Assembly: GCF_004353895.1 (NCBI RefSeq) | Contig: NZ_SMOG01000001.1 | Coordinates: 186,001 to 250,000 of the forward strand | DNA: 64,000 nucleotides | DNA from: Candidatus Syntrophosphaera thermopropionivorans | Lineage (GTDB): Bacteria; Cloacimonadota; Cloacimonadia; Cloacimonadales; Cloacimonadaceae | Direction of reading: 5' to 3' | Shown: piece by piece, positions 46,163 to 54,423 of the stretch | How the letters are laid out: each line of letters opens with the position of its first letter | Numbering within the stretch: position 1 is the first letter of the stretch | Made by a program: the position numbers and the translations under genes | The notes under the pieces: generated by a model | The model's database searches: none | Told to the model about the DNA's origin: nothing | Seen by the model: the letters and a program-made list of their open reading frames with translations, nothing else

Positions 46163-47222
46163 TTTCTTTCCAGTTTTTAATCAATTGAATCAGTTCAGCT
46201 ACTAATCTATCTTCTGGAACCTTTTTAATTATTTTTCCTTTAGCAAAAATCAATCCTTCACCAACTCCTCCAGCAATACCAAAATCTGCTTCTCTTGCTT
46301 CTCCTGGACCATTGACAGCACAACCCATAACAGCTATGGTTAAAGGCAAATTTGCATATTCTTGCAGAGCACTTTCAACTTCTTCAGCAAGACGCATAAG
46401 ATTGATATGGGTGCGACCACAAGTGGGACAAGAAATGATTTGCAAACCTTTACGCAAACCCAGATTCTGCAAAATTTGTTTCCCCACCATAACTTCTTTT
46501 ACTGGATCTGCCGTTAAGGAAACCCGTATAGTATCACCAATACCTTCTTCTAAAAGAATTCCCAAAGCCAGAGCAGATTTAACGCTTCCCGAAAGAAGAG
46601 TTCCTGCTTCAGTGACACCTAAGTGCAAAGGATAATCTATTTTTTGACTTAAAGCACGGTAACTGGCAAGCATAAGAGGAACTTGGGAAGCCTTTACAGA
46701 TACTTTAATTGCTTCAAAACCTATATCTTCCAAAATACGGATGTGGGATAAAGCTGCTTCTACCATTGCTTCTGAGCTTAAACCATATTTAGCCAGTAGC
46801 TCTTTAGGCAAAGAACCACTGTTTACTCCAATCCTGATGGGAACACCTCGTTCTTTTGCTGATTTTGCAACAGCTTCCACTTTGTCTCTTGAACCTATAT
46901 TTCCAGGGTTTATCCTTAGACCATCCACTCCTGCTTGAAGTGCTGCCAGAGCAAGTTTGTAGTCAAAATGAATGTCTGCTACTAAGGGAATATGCGTTTC
47001 CTTCTTAAATTCATAGATAGAAGGAATATCTGCTATTGTTTCTACGGAAAAACGGATGATTTCACAGCCAACTTTTTCCAGAGAATGAATTTGACTCAAA
47101 GCTGCTGATATATCGGAAGTAGGTACACTCAACATACTTTGCACAGATATGGGAGCACCTCCTCCAATGAGGACATTTCCCAGTTTAATTTGGCGGGTTG
47201 GTCTTCTTTTAATAGTTTCCAT
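46155..47222 (-). CDS. ispG: 4-hydroxy-3-methylbut-2-enyl-diphosphate synthase (IspG/GcpE)
   Basis: It makes HMBPP from methylerythritol cyclodiphosphate in the MEP isoprenoid pathway. Diagnostic sequences are TRQIKLGNVLIGGGAPISVQ at the start, LVADIHFDYKLALAA, and the Fe4S4 ligands in SCPTCGRTHINL and MGCAVNGPGEAREADFG. The length of about 355 aa is that of the short bacterial form. Two starts are possible: GTG at 47234 and ATG at 47222; neither has a clear ribosome-binding site, and I use the ATG because it fits the family N-terminus. TTGACA on the minus strand at 47256-47251 may be part of its promoter. Confidence 0.95.
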   Translation of the reverse strand: METIKRRPTRQIKLGNVLIGGGAPISVQSMLSVPTSDISAALSQIHSLEKVGCEIIRFSVETIADIPSIYEFKKETHIPLVADIHFDYKLALAALQAGVDGLRINPGNIGSRDKVEAVAKSAKERGVPIRIGVNSGSLPKELLAKYGLSSEAMVEAALSHIRILEDIGFEAIKVSVKASQVPLMLASYRALSQKIDYPLHLGVTEAGTLLSGSVKSALALGILLEEGIGDTIRVSLTADPVKEVMVGKQILQNLGLRKGLQIISCPTCGRTHINLMRLAEEVESALQEYANLPLTIAVMGCAVNGPGEAREADFGIAGGVGEGLIFAKGKIIKKVPEDRLVAELIQLIKNWKESV

Positions 47223-47348
47223 AAGGCTATGCACAGTTTATAGTTAATTCTGTCAATCAAATTTACTTTATACTTGACCAATAATAAACAACATATAATT
47301 TGGATAAATGATTAATATTAGATATAAGGTAAATCATAGGAGGTTTCA

Positions 47349-48695
47349 ATGCATAAGCAAATTTTAATAATGGCATTAATGCTGCTTCTGGCATTTTTTG
47401 TTCAGGCAGAAGATTGGCTAACTATCTATAATGATGACCTTTCTCTGGTACGTTCTAATTTTGAACTGGAATTAAAGCAGGGAAGACAGGACTATAACTA
47501 TTCAGATATAACTTCTCGCATTGAAGCTCCTTCGGTGATAGTGCTTTCTCAGGATGGAGCAGTTAGAGTGGCAGAACAAAATTATGAATACGATCTTGCC
47601 GGGAAAGCCCAAATCTTGAATAAATATATAGATAAGAAAGTGGATTTATTTACAAAAGATAACAGTCATCTGACTGGTATCCTTAAATTCTATGATGGTA
47701 TAAGTTTTGGCTTAATAGAAGAAGGAACAAATCGTCTGATTGTAGCTGATAATGATCAAGTTCAGCTCATTCAGTTAGCAGAACTTCCTCCCAATTTTTA
47801 CACTAGACCCACTTTACACTGGAATTTATTAGCCAATAAAGCTGGTAAACATCAACTCCAATTAATGTATTTAACTGGAGGATTGAGCTGGGATGTAACC
47901 TATAACACGGTCTGGGATGGTCATATTTTAGCTTTGAATTCCTGGGTAACGATTACTAATAATAGTGGCAAGGCATTCAATAATGTCCATTTAAAACTAA
48001 TTGCTGGGGATGTTAATAGAGTCCGTAAAGGCTATTATGATACAGCAGGAAGAGGTTATGAAGTTATGTTAAAAACTGCTGATCAAGCTGCTCCTTCTTT
48101 TGAAGAAAAAGCTTTCCACGATTTTCATATGTATACTCTGGATCAACCAGTTACCTTTGCTGACAAGCAGACCAAGCAACTTGAACTTTATCCTCTTCAA
48201 AATATAACTGCTTCCCAGTTTTATGAATATAACACTTTTGCCAGTAGTGTGCTTAGCATCATTAAATTTAAGAATACAGAAGCAAATGGAATTGGGAAAC
48301 CTTTGCCTAAGGGTACTATCAAGGTCTATAAAAAGGATGTAGATAATAATTTAGAATTTATTGGTGAAGATAGTATCAATCATACCAGCAAAAATGAAGA
48401 AGTGAGAATCAATACTGGTTCAGCCTTTGATCTTGTAGGTAAAACCATAGTTAAAGATAGGAAGACTATAAGTCAGTATATTAGTCAACGCACTATTCAA
48501 GTTACTCTTAGGAATAATTCTAATGAAAATAAATCAATTGATGTGATTCATAATTTAGGGACTAACGCTAAAATAATATCAGTAGAAAATGTTACTCAAC
48601 CCACTGTAGATGAATATAATAATGCAACTTTCAAGATAAATATAGCTCCCAATCAGGAAATTATTTTCTCCTTTGTGGAGCGAACAGAATATTGA
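47349..48695 (+). CDS. Exported DUF4139-domain protein
   Basis: The signal peptide is ILIMALMLLLAFFVQAE. After it comes a mucoidy-inhibitor-like N-terminal part (SRIEAPSVIVLSQDGAVRV) and the DUF4139 domain from about residue 160 to the C-terminus (LMYLTGGLSWDVTYNTV, NSWVTITNNSGKAFNNVHLK, YPLQNITASQFYEY). DUF4139 proteins are found in bacteria and eukaryotes with no settled function. AGGAGG lies before the ATG. A TATAAT box at 47294-47299, with a poorly spaced TTGACC, is a possible promoter. It is followed by hsp20 after 29 bp. Confidence 0.85.
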   Translation: MHKQILIMALMLLLAFFVQAEDWLTIYNDDLSLVRSNFELELKQGRQDYNYSDITSRIEAPSVIVLSQDGAVRVAEQNYEYDLAGKAQILNKYIDKKVDLFTKDNSHLTGILKFYDGISFGLIEEGTNRLIVADNDQVQLIQLAELPPNFYTRPTLHWNLLANKAGKHQLQLMYLTGGLSWDVTYNTVWDGHILALNSWVTITNNSGKAFNNVHLKLIAGDVNRVRKGYYDTAGRGYEVMLKTADQAAPSFEEKAFHDFHMYTLDQPVTFADKQTKQLELYPLQNITASQFYEYNTFASSVLSIIKFKNTEANGIGKPLPKGTIKVYKKDVDNNLEFIGEDSINHTSKNEEVRINTGSAFDLVGKTIVKDRKTISQYISQRTIQVTLRNNSNENKSIDVIHNLGTNAKIISVENVTQPTVDEYNNATFKINIAPNQEIIFSFVERTEY

Positions 48696-48724
48696 TTAAT
48701 CTCAAAGTAACAGAGGATATAACA

Positions 48725-49165
48725 ATGCAAGAACGCTGTTATGATAACTTAAGGAGTTTGAGAAGAGAGATGCTAAAATTTCTCAGTGATGCATCTTTGC
48801 GTTCTCGGGACCCTTTAACTATGGAAAATGCTATTGATGACATCTGGCACCCTAAATGTGATGTGTTTCAAACCGATTCTCAATGGATAATTTTAGTGGA
48901 ACTTGCGGGAATGGAGAAAGAAGATATAAGTATCTCAAGAGGCGATGATTACATTAAAATTAGCGGAGAAAGAGACCTTCATCCAGAATTTGAACATGCT
49001 ACCTATTACAGTATGGAAATTGAAACAGGTAGATTTGAAAGAATTATCTATTTCCCGGATTTAAATCTGGATAAAGATAATCCCCAGGTGCAATATAAGG
49101 ATGGTATTTTGCAGATAGCATTTAATATTGAAGCAACCATAGAAAGAATAATCCCCATAGAATAA
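48725..49165 (+). CDS. Small heat-shock protein, Hsp20 family (second copy)
   Basis: This is an alpha-crystallin-domain chaperone of 146 aa. The domain starts at KCDVFQTDSQWIILVELAGM, with the conserved strand YKDGILQIAFNIE (GxLxI pattern) and a very short C-terminal IPIE extension. An upstream TTG at 48692 is in frame and would overlap the preceding gene; AGAGG at about 48711 favours the ATG at 48725. It differs strongly from the Hsp20 at 18471-18908, so the two are old paralogues. Confidence 0.9.
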   Translation: MQERCYDNLRSLRREMLKFLSDASLRSRDPLTMENAIDDIWHPKCDVFQTDSQWIILVELAGMEKEDISISRGDDYIKISGERDLHPEFEHATYYSMEIETGRFERIIYFPDLNLDKDNPQVQYKDGILQIAFNIEATIERIIPIE

Positions 49166-49253
49166 AGTTAGTTACTGACACTTATTCTGTTAAGAAAAGT
49201 TAGCAGTAGATGATATCAGACTGAAAGAGGCATAGAGTCAAAGGGAATAGCTG

Positions 49254-50168
49254 GTGCTAAAGAGGTTAGGATTTTGTTTTTTGATTGCTGGTATTTGTTT
49301 CCTCAGCGCTGAAACCAGAATCCTTTCTATTCGTTCTGAAGACCTATCTTCCACAAGTAATAAAATATATATAACGGTTTCTGATTCCATTCGTTATAGC
49401 GTGCAAAAACTAACTGAAGCGAAGGGAGTTAGAGTCATATTATACGATGTGGAAGGAAATGTGAAACCTTCTTATCCCAGACTAAGTGCTGTTCTGGATA
49501 GAATTACTTGTTATCCAGCTGGGAATAATTTGGTAGTAGATATTATTACTATGGGAGATTATCCTGTAAATTCATATTTTGAATCAGGGGACAATCTACT
49601 CACTTTAAATATACACTCTTCAGGAGCAGGAAAGGCAATGTCTTCCAAAGTATTAGGAAAAGCAGAAAAGACTCTTAAATCAGAGGCTGTTTCTCAAACC
49701 GTAAATAAGGAGAAAATTAAGACTTCTTCTGGAAATACTAATAATGAGTTTGGGCTTTCTTCAAATAAAATTGAAGATATACCATCTCAGGAATCAGTGG
49801 CAGATAGTTTACAGCTTTCTTCTTCAGATACGATTAGTATACCCGTTGAAGAAGTGGGAAATGAGCCTAACTGCAATTTACCCAGTTTTTGGAACAGATA
49901 TAAATACCTGATTTTATCAATTATTGCGGTGGTTTGTCTCTTTTTCGTTCTTAAATCTTTATTTAAAAAGAAGAGGAAAAGACTGGGGAATGAGGATAAG
50001 TCTGGTGAAGAAAGTGCACTTCTTTTGCCTCCAGAAACGGCTAAACTTATGGTGCAGAAACTGCTGGATAAGGATTGGAAGCCTGAAGAGATTGCACGAG
50101 AATTACATCTTAGTGTAAAAGAAGTTAATAAAATAATCTCAGCATTAAAGAAGGAATCGGATGAATAG
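49254..50168 (+). CDS. AMIN-like periplasmic domain, membrane helix and cytoplasmic HTH
   Basis: This 304-aa protein starts at GTG. An N-terminal signal (LGFCFLIAGICFLSAE) is followed by an AMIN-like domain (about 20-115: TRILSIRSEDLSSTSNKIYI, VRVILYDVEGNV, NNLVVDIITMGDY). A long low-complexity Ser/Glu linker (120-220) follows, then one transmembrane helix (YLILSIIAVVCLFFVLKSLF), a basic stop-transfer KKKRKR, and a C-terminal helix-turn-helix (LDKDWKPEEIARELHLSVKE). The order places AMIN outside and the HTH in the cytoplasm. AMIN domains bind peptidoglycan or secretin-type partners. It may be a one-component membrane-spanning regulator, but no DNA target is known. It overlaps the next gene by 8 bp. 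Confidence 0.7.
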   Translation: MLKRLGFCFLIAGICFLSAETRILSIRSEDLSSTSNKIYITVSDSIRYSVQKLTEAKGVRVILYDVEGNVKPSYPRLSAVLDRITCYPAGNNLVVDIITMGDYPVNSYFESGDNLLTLNIHSSGAGKAMSSKVLGKAEKTLKSEAVSQTVNKEKIKTSSGNTNNEFGLSSNKIEDIPSQESVADSLQLSSSDTISIPVEEVGNEPNCNLPSFWNRYKYLILSIIAVVCLFFVLKSLFKKKRKRLGNEDKSGEESALLLPPETAKLMVQKLLDKDWKPEEIARELHLSVKEVNKIISALKKESDE

Positions 50169-51693
50169 GATACCAGCAGGTAAGTTCATCTTTGTGTTTG
50201 TTATATTTTTAGCTGGAATATCATTCTGTTGTGCCTATTCTTTCTGGGAAGATTCAGATTTAATACCTGAAGTAAGGACGGAGGTCTACAACAGTATCTT
50301 ATCAATTAATGACACCTATCATTCCGATCCTCATACGATAAATAGACTGGGAGTTAATCATCCTTTTCAGACTCTTCGTAAGTTCCGCAGATGCGCAAGG
50401 GAAGCTTTTCTTCCCGGTGAAAAGTCCCATTCTTTTGTTCAATATGCCTATGCAGATTCTGAGCTTTACTTTTCTATGGATATAAATTTTACTGCAGGTT
50501 ATGACCAGCGTTCGGATGACCCTGGAGATTATGGTTTTTTCTATAAGGGTTTAAGATTCAATTCTCAATGCAATGACCGATTCAGAGTGCGAGGAAACTG
50601 GTGGAATGGTGCTTTTCACGGTTCCAGAATGTACTGGGAACACTCTCCCCTAATTGATGGTTATAATAACCAGAATCCGGATAAAAATCTGCTGGATAAT
50701 ATGAATGGCGATATCAGCTATAATAATAAATATTTCAATGCTGCGGTGGGTAGAGGAAGATTTCAGATAGGTAACTCCGTCTCTGGTTCTATGATACTCT
50801 CAGATAAGGTTAATGAATATGATTATCTGCTTCTGGAACAAAGAGTAGGAAAATTCAGCTTTTCCTTACTAAATTCAATACTGAAAGCTGATAGTACCAA
50901 AACTCCAGATTCAGATGATTATCCAGATAAGTTTTTTGCTCTTCATCAGATGATGTATAAGCCTCTGGATAAGCTGGAATTATTTGTTGGGGAAACGGTG
51001 GTTTATGGCAGTCACTATGATCTCAGTTATATGCTTCCTTTCTACTTCTGGAGAGTTGGAAAGTATGGAATGCAAGAGAAAGATAATCTTATGATTTATG
51101 GTGGTGCAAACTACTATCCAGCTCCTAATCTGGTCGTCTATTTAAATGTGGCAATAGATGAACTTACTTATAATAAAATCTTTACCGATTGGTGGGGAAA
51201 TAAATATGGAATTCAAACAGGTGTCTCTATGATGATACCAGAGTTTGCACTTACGGATAATGAAAGTCCAAGATTGACAGTGGAAGCTACTGCTATCCGA
51301 CCCTGGACTTACACTCATTATGATAATGTAACAATGTATTCCCATGAGCGATTGCCTCTGGGCTATCCTAAAGGTTCAAATTTGGTAGATTTAACCGCTG
51401 AATTAAATCTTCCTTTGCCCTGGAAAATGAGATGGGATAGTCAGTTTTCTTGCACCTGGCAAGGTAGTGTGGGCAATGATTGGCGTTTAAATTATCATAC
51501 CTACTTTCCAAGCGATATAGTTAATACCGCAGAAGCTTACTGGTTAGAAGGTGATGTAAGCTTCATTCCTACCTGGACTAATGCTATTCATCTGGATTTT
51601 ATGGCACATCATAGTTTTATTCTGGGTCTTAGTTCCACTTTTGGTAAAGATTCTCGTCATCAATTGTTTCTTAGCTGGCAGTTCTTTTACTAA
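50161..51693 (+). CDS. Wzi/capsule-assembly-like outer-membrane barrel protein
   Basis: The signal peptide is FIFVFVIFLAGISFCCAY. The rest is a 16-18 strand beta-barrel pattern ending FLSWQFFY, the aromatic C-terminal strand. The stretch VGRGRFQIGNSVSGSMILSD resembles the CapsuleWzi family motif (GRxRxxxGxG...LxLSD). Other stretches (RVRGNWWNGAFHGSRMYWEH, LELFVGETVVYG) are consistent. Wzi proteins anchor capsule polysaccharide; no capsule genes are here. The GTG/ATG region overlaps the AMIN-HTH gene by 8 bp, and the next gene begins 2 bp after its stop codon, so three genes are translated together. Confidence 0.6.
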   Translation: MNRIPAGKFIFVFVIFLAGISFCCAYSFWEDSDLIPEVRTEVYNSILSINDTYHSDPHTINRLGVNHPFQTLRKFRRCAREAFLPGEKSHSFVQYAYADSELYFSMDINFTAGYDQRSDDPGDYGFFYKGLRFNSQCNDRFRVRGNWWNGAFHGSRMYWEHSPLIDGYNNQNPDKNLLDNMNGDISYNNKYFNAAVGRGRFQIGNSVSGSMILSDKVNEYDYLLLEQRVGKFSFSLLNSILKADSTKTPDSDDYPDKFFALHQMMYKPLDKLELFVGETVVYGSHYDLSYMLPFYFWRVGKYGMQEKDNLMIYGGANYYPAPNLVVYLNVAIDELTYNKIFTDWWGNKYGIQTGVSMMIPEFALTDNESPRLTVEATAIRPWTYTHYDNVTMYSHERLPLGYPKGSNLVDLTAELNLPLPWKMRWDSQFSCTWQGSVGNDWRLNYHTYFPSDIVNTAEAYWLEGDVSFIPTWTNAIHLDFMAHHSFILGLSSTFGKDSRHQLFLSWQFFY

Positions 51694-51695
51694 TT

Positions 51696-52115
51696 ATGCC
51701 TATTGTAGACCGTCTGGAATATCCTAAAAAATATAAGATGAGTAGTGCTATTCTACTCTTAGCAGTTCTTCTTGCTGTTGGTGCTCTACTTTACCAAAAG
51801 TATAGTAATAAAGCAATGGCAAAGCAGATAGTTATTCATAGTATAGGCTTTGATGAGTATGACAAAAATTATATTAGAGTGGGATATGAAATAGAAAATA
51901 TGGGTAAAAAAGACCAGGAAGTGGCACTCTTAATAAGAGTCTATGATAGAGAAGGTGGAGAGATAGCCAGTATATTTTTTAAGACTAACATTAAAGCCCA
52001 TACGAGAGAATTTCAGAGTAAGGTTATAGATGAATTGAACCGTCCGTTGAAAGAAGGAGAGAAACCCTATAGAGCAACCATAGAACTTCGTCAGCGGGAA
52101 TTTATGCACTATTAA
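51696..52115 (+). CDS. Small membrane-anchored beta-sandwich protein
   Basis: This 139-aa protein has one N-terminal helix (SSAILLLAVLLAVGALLY) and a soluble part with a beta-sandwich pattern (NYIRVGYEIENMGKKDQEVA, IASIFFKTNIKAHTREFQ), resembling FxLYD or late-embryogenesis-like Ig modules. I do not recognise a family. The gene starts 2 bp after the Wzi-like gene. Confidence 0.7.
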   Translation: MPIVDRLEYPKKYKMSSAILLLAVLLAVGALLYQKYSNKAMAKQIVIHSIGFDEYDKNYIRVGYEIENMGKKDQEVALLIRVYDREGGEIASIFFKTNIKAHTREFQSKVIDELNRPLKEGEKPYRATIELRQREFMHY

Positions 52116-52135
52116 GCTCTTAAAGTTATTTTTGC

Positions 52136-52164
52136 TTGACATAAACCTAAGATATTATTTTGAA
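52136..52164 (+). promoter_or_regulatory. Possible promoter of the HU gene
   Basis: A perfect TTGACA at 52136-52141 is followed by TATTAT 11 nt on, or TTTGAA 17 nt on. The spacing is poor for the better -10, so this is only a candidate. Confidence 0.3.
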
Positions 52165-52224
52165 GATAAATAAATGAATTTTTAAGATTCTTATCCGACG
52201 ATAAAAAAATAAAGGAGAAAAAAG

Positions 52225-52515
52225 ATGACAAAAGCAGATCTGGTAAAAATCATATCCGAAAGTACCGGTATTATCCGCAAAGATGTTGCAGTAGTCGTAG
52301 ATGCTTTTTTGCAGGCAATAAAAGATAGCTTGAGTCAGGGGAATCATATTGAAATAAGGGGATTTGGAACTTTTAAATTGAAAACCCGTAAACCTCGCGT
52401 AGGTCGTAACCCCAAAACCGCACAAAGAGTGCCTGTACCAGCACGTACTGTCCCTACTTTCAAGTTTTCCCGTGAGTTCAAAAATTCCGTTAGCAATGTA
52501 AAAATTGATGAGTAG
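52225..52515 (+). CDS. HU/IHF-family DNA-binding protein
   Basis: This is a nucleoid-associated DNA-bending protein of 96 aa. The N-terminal helices (TKADLVKIISESTGI, DVAVVVDAFLQAIKD) and the beta-arm with GFGTFKLKTRKPRVGRNPKT are canonical, including the RNP element at the arm tip. AAAGGAG precedes the ATG. The C-terminus is slightly extended by about six residues (NVKIDE). HU and IHF alpha/beta cannot be told apart here; a single HU-type homodimer is the default for this group. Confidence 0.95.
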   Translation: MTKADLVKIISESTGIIRKDVAVVVDAFLQAIKDSLSQGNHIEIRGFGTFKLKTRKPRVGRNPKTAQRVPVPARTVPTFKFSREFKNSVSNVKIDE

Positions 52516-52526
52516 AGTGTTTATAT

Positions 52527-52616
52527 ATGCCTTGCGGTAGGAAGAGAAAACGTCATAAAATTGCAACTCACAAGCGGAAAAAACGTCTACGTAAAAATCG
52601 TCATAAGAAAAAATAA
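52527..52616 (+). CDS. AURKAIP1/COX24-type tiny basic protein (29 aa)
   Basis: This frame is too short for usual gene finders. It encodes 29 residues, MPCGRKRKRHKIATHKRKKR and then LRKNRHKKK. The KRKRHKIATHKRKKRLRKNR pattern is the signature of the AURKAIP1/COX24 family, found in Bacteroidota as a ~30-residue protein and in mitochondria as the small-subunit protein mS38. It is probably ribosome-bound. It follows the HU gene after 11 bp and is followed by a strong terminator, so the pair is one message. It begins with ATG, but no strong ribosome-binding site is visible. Confidence 0.8.
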   Translation: MPCGRKRKRHKIATHKRKKRLRKNRHKKK

Positions 52617-52620
52617 AAGC

Positions 52621-52645
52621 GACCACCCTGCGGGGTGGTTTTTTA
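52621..52645 (+). terminator. Rho-independent terminator of the HU operon
   Basis: ACCACCC, a TGCG loop and GGGTGGT are followed by six T. It lies 6 bp after the stop codon of the 29-aa gene. Confidence 0.92.
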
Positions 52646-52667
52646 ATCTTAAAAAGGCATAACTTAT

Positions 52668-53816
52668 ATGGATAACGAATTCTGGGAAGTCGTAGCCGAA
52701 GAATTAAAAAGGCTCCTACAAGGAGATTTTTCTTCGCATAAGGATTTCCCCTATTTCTACACTAAATATTCTTATCCAATAGCTTCTCCTCTTGATGGAT
52801 TGCCTATTCTTCCCCAAACTATCCCAGAAGTGTTGCTCAAATGGGCACAAATGGATAGCGAAAGTCAATGGAATCCAGAAGACTTTTTATTTCTGGATTT
52901 AGAGACTACAGGTTTAGGACGGAACCAGACTTTTGCCTTTCTAATTGGATTGGGATATTATGAAGAAGACCAGCTGGTGGTGGAACAGATTTTTCTTCCT
53001 GTACCTGAAGCTGAAGTCAATTCCTTTGACCGTTTAGCTGAATTACTTTCTCGTAAAGCTGTTCTCATCACTTTTAATGGTAAAACCTTTGATATTCCAA
53101 TTCTGGAATCACGTTTACTTTATAATCGTATCTGGCTTAATTTACGCGAAAAAGAGCATATTGATTTGCTTCAATTAGCCAGAAGATTGTGGAAAAATAA
53201 GTTACCTTCTTGTGCTCTGGAAACCTTAGAATTCTATCTTATGGGAAAAATCCGAGAAGAGGAATGGGATATAGATAGTGAACTGATCCCGCAAACCTAT
53301 TTCCAATATCTTCAAACTGGAGAACCAGAAGCACTGAAAAAAGTATTTATCCACAACCAACTTGATATACTGCATACTGCAGCACTTTTTACTCTTATCT
53401 GTGATTCTATTGATTATCCACCAGTGGCAGGTTACGACCAGAGAATTGATTATTATGCTCTCGCCCAGCTATATCTAAGACAGGGCGATAAAGATAAAGC
53501 AAAATATATTTTATCAGACTTGCTAAACCAGAATTATTTGACTGGTGATGTTGCTTGTGCTCTGGGAATCTTATGTAAACAAGAGGGAAATATAATAGGA
53601 GCGGAAAGGTATTTTGCAATAGCTACCGATTTATTTCACCCTGACGGAATGCTGGAGTATGCTAAATTACTGGAAAGAAGAAAGGCTTATGCTCAAGCTC
53701 TGGAAGTTGCTTTGAAATTATTACACTGGAATCTGAGTCGTCCTTTGGTCAATAGTAAGAGAATTCTGGAATTAGAAAAAAGAGTTAAACGCCTCCAGCG
53801 GAAAATAGGAGATTAA
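52668..53816 (+). CDS. YprB-type RNase H-like 3'-5' exonuclease with TPR tail
   Basis: The first 240 residues form an RNase H-like nuclease domain with FLFLDLETTGLGRNQTFAF (the D-x-E metal ligands), ITFNGKTFDIPILESRL and LDILHTAALFTLI (the last acidic ligand). This is the YprB family (PF13482-like). From about residue 265, TPR-like repeats appear: YALAQLYLRQGDKDKAKYIL, VACALGILCKQEGNIIGAER and ALEVALKLLHWN. The combination of YprB nuclease and TPR is known in this family. It would cut single-stranded nucleic acids, but the partner is unknown. It follows the terminator of the HU operon by 22 bp and ends in a long gap. Confidence 0.85.
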   Translation: MDNEFWEVVAEELKRLLQGDFSSHKDFPYFYTKYSYPIASPLDGLPILPQTIPEVLLKWAQMDSESQWNPEDFLFLDLETTGLGRNQTFAFLIGLGYYEEDQLVVEQIFLPVPEAEVNSFDRLAELLSRKAVLITFNGKTFDIPILESRLLYNRIWLNLREKEHIDLLQLARRLWKNKLPSCALETLEFYLMGKIREEEWDIDSELIPQTYFQYLQTGEPEALKKVFIHNQLDILHTAALFTLICDSIDYPPVAGYDQRIDYYALAQLYLRQGDKDKAKYILSDLLNQNYLTGDVACALGILCKQEGNIIGAERYFAIATDLFHPDGMLEYAKLLERRKAYAQALEVALKLLHWNLSRPLVNSKRILELEKRVKRLQRKIGD

Positions 53817-54423
53817 AACTTTTCCATTACTTAGCTGAAGCGTATTTTATATTCTTTCTATTTTGGTAATTCCTATGATTTATTATTCAAAGTCCGCTCA
53901 TTTAATATTGCTAAAATAGCATATATAATATTTGTTTTATTTATTAAATAATGTAAACATATTTGTAGATTGGAAACGCCATTAATATTATTCTTAATCA
54001 CCTGATACAGAATACATTAACCTCACATTTAGTCCCTAAAGTCCTACTTGACTGTCTCTTAGCAACTTACAAGCAAAAGAGCTAAGGGAGAGCCAAGAGA
54101 AAATTCAGAGGAAAATAGGAAGCTAAAAAGGCACAATGCTCTATGACAATAATGATAGATAATCCTATATGGCAGAATAAATAAATGGGATAATCTATAG
54201 AAACTGAACAAAAAACATCAAAGGAGTAAATTAGATTTTAGGTTAATTAGGGGAATATAGGTTATTATAACTTATAACTTTGTCTTTATGTTAAGTAAGA
54301 GTAAAATTATATATGAAGTTATTACAGTAGGAGCTACGATTGCTAATAGCGGTTCAATGGGCAGATAAAGGGCAAAATCCGAAGATTAATAATAGATTAT
54401 AAATTCATTCCCAGGGTCAGAAT
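53817..54423. other. Long convergent intergenic gap holding repeat copy D
   Basis: These 607 bp lie between the 3' ends of the YprB and Sel1 genes. There is no gene and no clear terminator. It is AT-rich, with repeat copy D at 54032-54100. Confidence 0.7.
54032..54100 (+). repeat. Intergenic hairpin repeat, copy D
   Basis: This is a 69-bp element on the plus strand. Its TCTCTTAGC and GCTAAGGGAGA arms form a stem around a loop of about 17 nt. It shares TCCTACTTGACTGTCTCTTA with copy C and GAGCTAAGGGAGAG with copy B. Confidence 0.75.

Noticed and set aside
52147-52626. 159-codon antisense frame over the HU and 29-aa genes
   Set aside because: It would overlap two well-supported genes and a terminator, and its composition (Tyr, Phe and Cys rich) is that of a shadow frame.
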